Origin: Macrothele yani
Lineage: Eukaryota > Arthropoda > Arachnida > Araneae > Macrothelidae
Direction of reading: 5' to 3'
DNA: 64,000 nucleotides
NCBI GenBank assembly: GCA_039090855.1
Contig: CM076991.1
Location: 104,606,021-104,670,020 of the forward strand
Shown here: positions 56,764 to 64,000 of the stretch, in pieces
Position numbering within the stretch: position 1 is the first letter of the stretch
How the letters are laid out: each line of letters starts with the position of its first letter
Notes under the pieces: model-generated
The model's database searches: none
Told to the model about the DNA's origin: nothing
Seen by the model: the letters and a program-made list of their open reading frames with translations, nothing else
Translations under genes and position numbers: made by a program

Positions 56764-57983
56764 CACTATCTACCAACAAGTAATTGGACACCCCTGCAAT
56801 CGACGATATCTACGGTCCTGATATACGTCACGGCCGCCGCCGTTAAGTATCGTGTGGGAAACATCAACGCAACCAGTCGCATGCAACATGCCACGCAGTT
56901 CGGAGCTCTCTGATTTCGAGAAAGGTGTAATCGTCGGGTATCACAGAAATGGCAGATCCATACGTGACATATCCAGCGAGTTGAAGTACCCAAAATCGAC
57001 AGAGGCCAACGTGATTGGCAACTGGAAGATGAGAGGTGACTGTCGGAATGTGCCCCGACGCAGCAGACCCACAAAACTGTGAGTTAGAGACCGACGGGTG
57101 CTGGCTAGAGAAATTCGGAAGAACCGAACCAAATCGATGGGCCACATCCGCGAGGAGTTTCAACTGGCATCCGGGAGTGTTCTTTTGATGAATACCATCC
57201 GTAAGGAAGCCCATCTGCTTGGTTATCATGGACGTGCTGCCGCACGCAAGCCTTTGATCACCAAGTCCAATAGCGCTGCTCGGCTAACGTGGTGCAAAGA
57301 ACGTCGACAGTGCACCGTTGAACAGTGGAAACAGGTTCTCTGGAGCGACGAATAAAGGTTCACCCTCTACCGTTCGGATGGCAGGGTCTGGGTTTGGCGT
57401 CTGCCTGGAGAACACCTCCTGCCGGAATGTATTGCACCAACTGTGAAGTTCGGCGGCGGTGGAATTATGCTATGTGGGTGTTTCTCCTGGTATGGCACGG
57501 GACCCTTGGTCGCAATTCCTGGTAGACTCAACGCCGAGACCTACTGCACCATTTTGGATGATCATGCGCTTCCTACGTTGTGGCAGTTTTACGGGGTGGA
57601 CCCAAGTTACTTTCAGGATGACAATGCCACCTGTCATGTTGCGAGGTTCCACCATGGCTTGGTATGATGACAATGGGTTTAATCGAATGGACTGGCCTGC
57701 GCAGAGCCCGGACGTTAACCCTATTGAGCACCTTTGGAAAGAGTTGGAGCGTCGACTTAAGGGGTGTCCCCACCGTCCGAAATCGGTGAAGGAACTGACA
57801 TGTCTTCTCCTAGCCGGGTGGAAGAAAATACCACTAGCCGTCGTACAACGCCTGGTTGAGAGTATGCACCGGAAGGTCGCAGCTGTAATCGCCGCTCGTG
57901 GAGTCTCCACCAACTATTGAAGGTGAATAAACTTCGTTTTCCTTTGCTATCATAGGTGTCCAATTACTTGTTGGTAGATACTG
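56764..57983 (+). mobile_element. Tc1-like transposon, family H
   Basis: A 1,220-bp element with CACTATCTACCAACAAGTAA at 56764 and TTACTTGTTGGTAGATACTG ending at 57983; 27 of 28 terminal bases pair. TA at 56762-56763 and 57984-57985. It landed in the ATG tail of the RTE copy. Confidence 0.95.
56888..57920 (+). pseudogene. Tc1-like transposase, family H, lightly damaged
   Basis: From ATG 56888 (MPRSSELSDFEKGVIVGYHR) one frame continues to 57667 with stops at 57080 (after RPTKL) and 57352 (WSDE*RF). First HTH at residues 8-45, second around TKSMGHIREEF to TIRKEAHLLGY. Catalytic residues are the Asp in VLWSDE, the Asp in [11 protein letters not shown] and, after a one-base frameshift near 57655, the Glu in DVNPIEHLWKE, all present. 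The C terminus VVQRLVESMHRKVAAVIAAR and GVSTNY ends at 57920. Among the transposases in this window this one has few defects: two stops and one frameshift. Confidence 0.93.
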
Positions 57984-58559
57984 TATATATATATATTACG
58001 TAAGAGGACTTTTCACAAATTAAGCATTTTTCATCGTAATTTTTCGAAGGAACAAAATGCTTAGAACTTAATTTTTTTTATAAACTGACAATGACTTTCA
58101 GTTATCTTTAAAAAAATGGAAATATACATTTTCATAGGATTATTTCACAAAAATAAAACCCTCCTAACTATAAAATTTACTCTAAACTGATATAATAGCT
58201 TTTATCTTAAGTTGTCCAAAGACTGTTGGACATCGTATAACCATAGTATAACCATCTGTACAATAAGTTAAGTACCCGATTTCTTATAGTAACACAATAT
58301 GTATAACAATATATAGCTGGTGCACACAATAGGGGAGAGGAGAAGAAATATCCTGTGCCGCAATAAGCAAAATTTATGCGATATGCTATCCACAATATAC
58401 GATCTCGCTACGGAACTCCAAAATCACATAACCCTACAGACCATTGAAATTAAAGTTAATGAAACCTCAAGTATTCTCACTAGTCGCTTCTATTACCGGT
58501 AATTTCTCGTCATATAGATATAGAAAACTTGAGAACGGAGTTCTTTCCGTTAATATACG

Positions 58560-58660
58560 AAAGGAATTGCGGAAAGGTTTCAGAATTTTCCATTAACACC
58601 TCTAAAACGATAATTTCCCGTCAATGTAAGAAAAAACTGCGGAAAGGTTTCTGAAAATTC
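58560..58660. repeat. Unexpanded 82-bp unit of element X
   Basis: One to two units of the repeat that reaches 28 copies at 29.4-31.7 kb, in inverse orientation (TTGCGGAAAGGTTTCAGAAT, CTAAAACGATAATTTCCCG, CTGCGGAAAGGTTTCTGAAA). Confidence 0.8.
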
Positions 58661-58686
58661 AGAATTGTCCCGTGGTACGGGAGAAT

Positions 58687-58734
58687 TCAAGGTTATGAAA
58701 TTCAAGGAAATAACCTTGAATTTCATAACCTTGA
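58687..58734. repeat. Perfect 20-bp stem hairpin
   Basis: CAAGGTTATGAAATTCAAGG and its exact complement are separated by about six bases (AAATAA). A further AAATTCAAGGTTATTTCC follows, so parts occur three times. It lies in element X just before the TRIM. Confidence 0.9.
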
Positions 58735-58762
58735 AATTCAAGGTTATTTCCGTTATAGGTTG

Positions 58763-58926
58763 TATAACGAAGTAAATTTTCTGCGTGATTTTTGTCTACG
58801 CCGGGGCTCGAACCTGGGTCCCAACATTCCGGAATAAGTCGCTCTACCAATTGAGCTACGCGGACGCTTGTTATCGCTGCTGTCCGCCTTTATATCGTGT
58901 GCGTCCTGCTGGGTAGGTACGACACA
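58763..58926 (-). repeat. TRIM 3' LTR
   Basis: Starts TGTGTCGTACCTACC and ends CTTCGTTATA next to the GTTG duplication. Confidence 0.85.
58794..58865 (-). promoter_or_regulatory. tRNA-like Pol III cassette in the 3' LTR
   Basis: Same 72-base block as in the 5' LTR, with two changes in the anticodon arm (ATGTT in place of ATGAG), which spoil that stem. A and B boxes are unchanged between the two LTRs. Confidence 0.7.
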
Positions 58927-58940
58927 TCTCCCCCCCCCCC
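58927..58940 (-). other. Polypurine tract
   Basis: Eleven G bases followed by AGA on the minus strand, immediately before the 3' LTR, where plus-strand DNA synthesis of LTR elements is primed. Confidence 0.75.
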
Positions 58941-59171
58941 GAAAGAAGGCCGGGGGCATGGCCCACGGGTCAGCTGTGACCATGAATCGTTGCAGGCAGC
59001 CATCCGCTGTAGAACGTGCACTTGAGGACTCCCAGTCAATCTAGTGTGTCGAATGCAACATCACACATTTTTATTTTTCGAAGAGCTGGGATTCTCTGAT
59101 TTTTCCTATCTCGCGGTGTGGAAATAACATCACACCAATGCGAGATTTTGAACGGCCGGGTCATCCGGAAA

Positions 59172-59183
59172 GTTCGGGCGCCA
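59172..59183 (-). other. Primer binding site, tRNA-Lys type
   Basis: TGGCGCCCGAAC directly follows the LTR. It is complementary to the 3' end of a lysine tRNA (known as the lentiviral-type site). Confidence 0.8.
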
Positions 59184-59347
59184 TTATAACGAAGTAAATT
59201 TCTCCGTCATTTTTGTCTACGCCGGGGCTCGAACCTGGGTCCCCTCATTCCGGAATAAGTCGCTCTACCAATTGAGCTACGCGGACGCTTGTTATCGCTG
59301 CTGTCTGCCTTTATATCGTGTGCGTCCTACTGGGCAGGTACGTCACA
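59184..59347 (-). repeat. TRIM 5' LTR
   Basis: Starts TGTGACGTACCTGCC; holds a TATA-like GATATAAAGG, the tRNA-like cassette, then GGAGAAATTTACTTCGTTAT. About ten differences from the 3' LTR. Confidence 0.85.
59215..59286 (-). promoter_or_regulatory. tRNA-like Pol III cassette in the 5' LTR
   Basis: 72 bases. A box TAGCTCAATTGG matches the consensus exactly, B box GGTTCGAGCCC has one change. Acceptor strands GTCCGCG and CGTAGAC pair except for one mismatch; the D stem GCTC/GAGC is perfect; the anticodon stem CTTAT/ATGAG closes a 6-base loop rather than 7. So a degenerate tRNA, not a functional tRNA gene, but with intact internal promoter boxes. Confidence 0.7.
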
Positions 59348-59623
59348 GTTGTAATATGCCACTTTAATTTACAAAAGAAATGACAGAAAGTGGCTTGTGA
59401 ATTTTAGATAACCTTTTACAGTGTAGCTGAAATATGATACAATATAGCATATTAGAATAACTCGACTCTTTGTATCTGCTCGTAACGATACCAAGCGATA
59501 CTTCACTTCTGCGCATCAATGGAAAACTATTAATCGTGCACTTGTCTGTCAAAAGCCACAGAGATCAGCTCCACTGCACGAGTGGTTCGGGGTGGCACAA
59601 CATCTATGCCTCTTCCGGGCGAA

Positions 59624-59830
59624 GGATACCCCGGTGCCGCAGTGGTCTCAACGCTGTCGTCGGAGATGCGTCAGGATGCGAATCCTGGTGAGACGTGGAT
59701 GCTTAGTTTGTCTTACGGCATTGGTTCTTACCCTTCCCTGGAACCAGTGCCTCAACTCAAAATTAGGAACAGGCGACTGCTTATATAGCACATCGTATCG
59801 GACACGGTGGTCGTTAAACCTTAAAAAAAA
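59624..59830 (+). mobile_element. SINE-A copy, diverged
   Basis: Head TACCCCGGTGCCGCAGTGG, B box region TGCGAATCCTGG, body TCTTACGGCATTGGTTC and TTCCCTGGAACCAGTG, end GGTGGTCGTTAAACC and an A tail. A change in the A box (TGCCGCAG) would weaken its promoter. Confidence 0.88.
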
Positions 59831-59888
59831 AATAGGTTGTGCGATTGCCGTACCCCACTGGTCCTTCGTGTGATCAGCGCTCGCAAAG

Positions 59889-59945
59889 TCCAGATGGACT
59901 ACTGCTTATGGTCCATTGGGTTGCTCTCGGTGTTCATTAAACCCT
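59889..59945 (+). mobile_element. SINE-A 3' fragment
   Basis: ACTGCTTATGGTCCATTGGG, TTGC, GGTGTTCATTAAACC corresponds to the last 60 bp of SINE-A. Confidence 0.7.
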
Positions 59946-59974
59946 TAGTAGTTTTTAACAATATTAAATATTAT

Positions 59975-60420
59975 AAACAAGTTAGTAAAATCATGCAATG
60001 CATTGATTATGATACGCTTTCCAACATACCAGAAATCATTACTCAAGTTATGAGGATAATGGCTGTGCAATAAATCTCGCTCTTGTGTCCTAACCTTTGA
60101 CCCGATTTCGATGATATTCAACTGAACCGGTTCGGTATACCTCCGGAACAACGCAATCAAGTTTTGTCGCAATAGATGCATTTTTAGTCAGGTTATGAGC
60201 ATAATGGCTGTGGAATAAATCTCGCTGCTGTGTCCTGACCTTTGACCCCATTTCGCCCATTCTCAATAGTGTTCGTTCCCAGGTCCCCTACTACATACTA
60301 AAATTTTATCGTAATCGAACTATTTTTACGCGAGTTATTGTGCAGACGGACAGACAGACAGATGGACAAAGCTGGAGCATATACGCTTCTTCAACCTACG
60401 GTTGGAAAGCGAAAAAAGTC
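59975..60420 (+). repeat. Dispersed repeat Z, copy 2
   Basis: Shares CATGCAATGCATTGATTATG, GACCTTTGACCCCATTTCG, ACGCGAGTTATTGTGC, the GACGGACAGACAGACAGA tract and CAACCTACGGTTGGAAAG with 34150-34733. Confidence 0.88.
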
Positions 60421-60729
60421 TCTTCCTTGCATTCCGATGATATAATTTATCTCATAAAATATACCATTTTGAACAAGTTCGTACCTGATCTCCCAAATTT
60501 GCCTTTCAATTTTGAACTGTGATACTTGTAGTTGGCAATTAGTCTTTCTAAATTTATTATTTGAAATCTTTTTTAACTGTAGCTAAAAAACACTTTTAAA
60601 CTGCTAATTTAGAATTAAGAGAATTTAAAACCACATACAATGCTTTTAATTGTAAAGTTTTTGTAATTGTTAAATACCTTAAACTTTCTGAAAATTATCA
60701 TTTTTAGTTTCATGACCTCCATTCAAAAA
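60421..60729. other. Unassigned AT-rich spacer between repeat Z copies
   Basis: No recognised content. Confidence 0.25.
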
Positions 60730-61340
60730 GGTTAGTAAAATCATGCAATATATTGATTATGATACGCTTTCCAACATACCAGAAATCATTGCTCAAGTTA
60801 TGAGGATAATGGCTGTAGAATAAATCTTGCTCCTATGACCTGAGCTTTGACTCCATTTTGATAATATTCAGCAGAACCGGTAAAGTATGCTTCCAGAACA
60901 ACATGATATGTTTTGTTTCAATCGAAGCATTTTTACGTAAGTTATAATGCATAAGGTCGATGGAATGGATCCCGCTCCTACGTCCTGACGTTTGACCCTA
61001 TTTCGCCCGTTTTCAAAAGAGTTCGTCCCCAGGTAGTTCCCTACCACATACTAAAATTTCATCGAAATCGAACTATTTTTACGGAAGTTATGACGCATGA
61101 GGGGAATGGAATGGATCCCTCTCCTATGTCCTGACCTTTGACCCCATTTCGCTCATTTTCACTAGGGTTCGTCCTCAGATGGCCCCCTACCACATACTAA
61201 AATTTCATCGAAATCGAACCATTTTTATGCGAGGTATCGTGCGGACAGGCAGACGGACAAACGGACGGACGGACAGACGGACAAAACTGGAGCATATACA
61301 CTTCTTCAACCTACGGTTGGAAAGCGTAAAAAGTTTTAAA
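60730..61340 (+). repeat. Dispersed repeat Z, copy 3
   Basis: Same landmarks as copy 2, with one extra submodule (the GACCTTTGACCCCATTTCGC block occurs near 60990 and 61130), so internal submodule number varies between copies. Confidence 0.88.
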
Positions 61341-62770
61341 ACAGTAAATTTATAAATATTAATAATACTAAAGTCACAAGTTTCACAACTGAAAGTTAAG
61401 TTTCTGGGAACAGCTACGAAAGTGTCCAAAATTGATGTTCAATTGTGTCACTTTTGCTAATAAACATGGTAAATCACATTATGGAGTCAAATACGGGATA
61501 TAGAGTACAATCGGATGTGTGTTCCTTACCGATGAAGCTGCAGCAATTTGCAGTTTGTTTTTCTCGCTGACATCAACGTGAATAATTATGTTCACCTCAC
61601 CTATACTACGGCAGGGGAGATTCAAAATGGGACTGACTGAGTTCTCTTCAATTAGGAACGCCAACTTCACCAAATAATTTATTAGGGAGGGTGTGCTAGA
61701 CGTAAAGGGACATGACACGGAATTTGGATATTATCTGTCGTTGTCATGAGGGAACTAGAAAAAAATGTGAAAAAGGTACGCTGCGATTTACAAGTACGTT
61801 AAAACCTGAAAATGTATTTCTAGTTGGTAATAGGCAAACTAGCAACAACAACAACAACAAAATCCCGATTTGTTTTACTGAATTTTTATACTTTTTTTTT
61901 TATGGAAATATTTCTATTCGCGTATTTTGAAAATGACAGTCTTATCTGATTAAACAGGACGAAAAATATAGGAGATAGGAACTGCATCTCGTAAATTATT
62001 GGGCGGGCAAGATTTCACCCCTTATAGTCGTCTGCCCTGCTGCGATTAGAAATTAAAACCAGATCAAAGAAGTAACGCGTCAGTCTTACAGAACAAAATG
62101 AAATGGAATTTTACGTCTCATAAACTGAGGGAAATTGGAAAACTCATGAATTGTTTTATCGCAATCGGAAGAAGAGCGAATTTAAAACTAGTCTTATACA
62201 GTATAAGACTAGCTATAGTGCCACAGACGGCGTGTGAATAAAATTTTCTGTCTGCGATTAGAACATCAGAATATTAAAATCATGGGCGCCCAGTGGGGGG
62301 GCAAGATATTGAACTTCTGGCAGTGTGTGTGTGCGTTTAGTAAAAACATTGAGATTTTTAGTAGAAAGTAATAATATGCAAATTCGCCACTGTGACTTAC
62401 AGCACAACTTATATAAGTACAGCGTAAGGCAGTGTGAAAGACAAAGAAAGAAAAAAATTATCATCCTCTACAACGGCCTTTCGCTAATGGACAAAGGTTT
62501 TTCCAGAACTTTCGTCTTGGGGGTGTGTTTCTTCCTTCCTGATGATCAATTGAATGATCACGTGAGTTTTGTAGTGCATAGAGTACAAATGGGTAAAAGG
62601 CGCAAGACTTAGAAAAGCAACAAAGTAATATATTTATTGTCCCAGCATGCTGCCGAACTTCATCTATCAGTCTGCTTAGCTTTTATACAAAGACTGATAA
62701 ATGAAGTTTGACAGATCTTTTTCGGTCTTTTTCTTTCATTTTTCACGATCTTTTTTTCTTTTGTAAAAAA
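61341..62770. other. Unassigned interval
   Basis: Holds CAA triplets near 61845 and a possible inverted pair ACTTCATCTATCAGTCTG / CAGACTGATAAATGAAGT-type at 62655-62712. Frames of 72-95 codons lack recognised domains. Confidence 0.25.
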
Positions 62771-64000
62771 AGATCGTGCTTATGTTACCGGTTTGTCCGT
62801 CCGTCCGTCTGTGGACACCATATCATTTTTTTTTTTTTTTTTTTATTGGAGGTTTAACGACCACCGTGAGCAACTCAATGGGCTATAAGCAGCCGCCCGT
62901 CCCTAATTTAGGGTCACTGGTTCCAGGAAAGGGAGAGAGCCAGGGCCGTAAGACAAACACAACATCCATGCCTCACCGGGATTCGAACCCGGACCCCGTT
63001 CGGACGAATGATCAGAGGCCATCGCTTAGACCACTGCGCCACCGGGGCGGCAGGATACCATATCTCAGCAACTATTAGTGCGATTTCAAAACTTCTTTTT
63101 GCATTGGGAAGCTTGAAATATGCGAATGATGATCCTTCACTTCGTTTTTTCCTAAGACGTAAAATTTCGCTGCAAGAGGGCGTAAATGCAGATGATATCG
63201 AATTCAAAATACGTTTTATTCTATATACTGTATTTGCTTCTAAACAGTAGATTAAATTTTTTTTTTACCTTTCGATTCCATATATGTCGCAGAGTATTAT
63301 AGGTACAGTCACTTTTTCAAGTTGTGTATTGATTTTTCGCTAGGGCGCGTAAAAGTAAATTGCGTTTACCCCGATATCTCTACTTCTAAAACTCCGATTT
63401 GGAATTCTTTTTTCAGCGGATACACCTTTTGATGGATAAATCTTTTGCACACAATTCTTAATTTTTGGTAAAGAATGGTTTGGCCACCAGGGGGCGTAAG
63501 TGTTAAATTCTGTTTCTGATGTATTTGCCACAAAATCGGAGCTTCTGAAATCTTGACTGAAAAAATTCGTTAGCGGACCAATGCCACTTCAGTCGATAAA
63601 ACTTATTGGAATATTTTTCTCTTAAAATTTGACATGGTTTCTCCACCAGGGGGCGTAGATGTATATCTTATTTTTGTCAATATCTACTTCTAAGAGTCCG
63701 ATTTGAAAAATTCCTTCGTTATTAGATAGAGTTTCCGGTGCGACATGTTTTTCATATAATTTCAAAATTTTCAAGTAGTTCAGAGAATTTCCGCTAGGGG
63801 GCGTAAAAGTAAATTGTGTTTCCCTTGATATCTCTGCTTCCAAAACTCCGATTTGAAAAAAAAATTCTGCACCGGATACAGCTCCTGATGGGAGATCTTT
63901 TGCATGTAATTTCTAATTTTTGGTAAAAAATGGTTTGGTCACCATGGGGTGCAAGCTTTAATTTCCGCTTCTGATGTATTTGCAGCAAATTCTGAGCTGC
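62771..64000 (+). repeat. Module repeat M, third block
   Basis: Leader GATCGTGCTTATGTTACCGG, TTTGTCCGTCCGTCCGTCTG, TGGACACCATATC (interrupted by SINE-A), then modules of about 152 bp. Boxes CGCTGCAAGAGGGCG (63169), TCGCTAGGGCGCG (63333), GCCACCAGGGGGCG (63483), TCCACCAGGGGGCG (63641), TCCGCTAGGGGGCG (63790) and TCACCATGGGGTGC (63939). Runs past the window end. Confidence 0.85.
62825..63052 (-). mobile_element. SINE-A copy with a 12-bp target duplication
   Basis: Full-length SINE-A in inverse orientation, from a long T run (the A tail) to the head ending GGGGCGGC. Flanks GGACACCATATC (62813-62824) and GGATACCATATC (63053-63064) are a target duplication with one change. It interrupts the leader of the module repeat. 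Confidence 0.95.

Larger units (their letters stand above)
58763..59347 (-). mobile_element. TRIM: miniature LTR retrotransposon with tRNA-like cassettes in its LTRs
   Basis: A 585-bp element. On the minus strand: 5' LTR (59347-59184), primer binding site TGGCGCCCGAAC (59183-59172), 230 bp non-coding interior, polypurine tract (58940-58927), 3' LTR (58926-58763). GTTG flanks both sides (58759-58762 and 59348-59351), a 4-bp target duplication. LTRs begin TGTG and are about 94 percent identical. There is no gag or pol, so it would depend on proteins from another element. It is nested in element X. Confidence 0.85.
55917..59423 (-). mobile_element. Element X copy 2 (inverted) with three nested insertions
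   Basis: Bounded by CACTGCAAAAATTAAGGGG at 55917 and CCTTTTACAGTG ending at 59423, with TA on both sides (55915-55916, 59424-59425). Sequence matches copy 1 in three pieces: 55917-56390, 57990-58762 and 59352-59423. Between them lie the RTE end, the family H Tc1 and the TRIM. Only one to two 82-bp units are present (58560-58660). Confidence 0.8.

Noticed and set aside
57470..57913. 147-codon minus-strand protein
   Set aside because: Shadow of the family H transposase.
59215..59286. Functional tRNA gene
   Set aside because: Anticodon loop has six bases, acceptor and T stems have mismatches, and the same block occurs in both LTRs of one element.
63340..63988. Small proteins rich in IYFYAP and WW-N motifs on the minus strand
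   Set aside because: They are translations of the 152-bp modules; each module gives a similar broken peptide and none has a consistent start.

Overview
ORGANISM AND CHARACTER. This is eukaryotic, AT-rich, intergenic DNA packed with transposable elements. I see no intact host gene. The transposase families (Tc1-like elements with arthropod-type proteins, a DD34D mariner, DUF4817-type IS630/mariner relatives), RTE-like LINE ends, tRNA-headed SINEs and very homogeneous satellites point to an invertebrate, most likely an arthropod. The Tc1 protein found twice (2.2-3.6 kb and 16.0-17.4 kb) resembles the Tcb1-like transposases I associate with spiders, so a chelicerate is my best but unproven guess. 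Every transposase or reverse transcriptase reading frame I could follow is broken. LAYOUT. 0-8.2 kb: RTE 3' end, BED-finger remnant, Tc1 relics, a solo LTR carrying a tRNA-like cassette, SINE-B, and a DUF4817-type transposon whose coding region holds twenty exact 110-bp repeats. 8.5-17.9 kb: a 140-bp repeat array, a hAT element with nested SINE-A and mariner, a 43-bp satellite, a transposase relic split by a palindromic MITE, a THAP-like remnant and a second Tc1. 18.4-22.6 kb: a 4.2-kb AT-rich satellite of 22-bp units. 22.8-23.4 kb: a Penelope-like remnant with inverted arms, each carrying a hammerhead-ribozyme-like motif. 25.3-29.2 kb: a dead LINE with a hAT-type MITE that itself contains a piggyBac-type MITE. 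29.2-32.7 kb: element X with an 82-bp satellite inside. 34-45.9 kb: SINEs, Tc1 relics (one with a 102-bp coding repeat array, one with 25-bp repeats), and a LINE reverse transcriptase. 46-54.4 kb: SINE-B copies, hairpin MITEs, repeats built of modules that carry a CTCF-like GGGGGCG box, and two Tc1 copies. 55.9-59.4 kb: a second element X, inverted, containing an RTE end, a Tc1 and a 585-bp miniature LTR retrotransposon (TRIM). 59.6-64 kb: more SINE-A, dispersed repeat Z and box-bearing modules. INTERPLAY. The window is an archive of nested insertions; target-site duplications (TA, TTAA, 8-bp, 13-bp, 4-bp) give the order of events at many sites. Two themes recur. (1) Short segments inside transposons, three times inside transposase coding sequence, have been amplified into satellite-like arrays. 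(2) The TRIM family places a tRNA-like Pol III cassette inside its LTR, and the two family members here carry different tRNA-like cassettes in the same LTR framework. This second theme is my best candidate for something undescribed.
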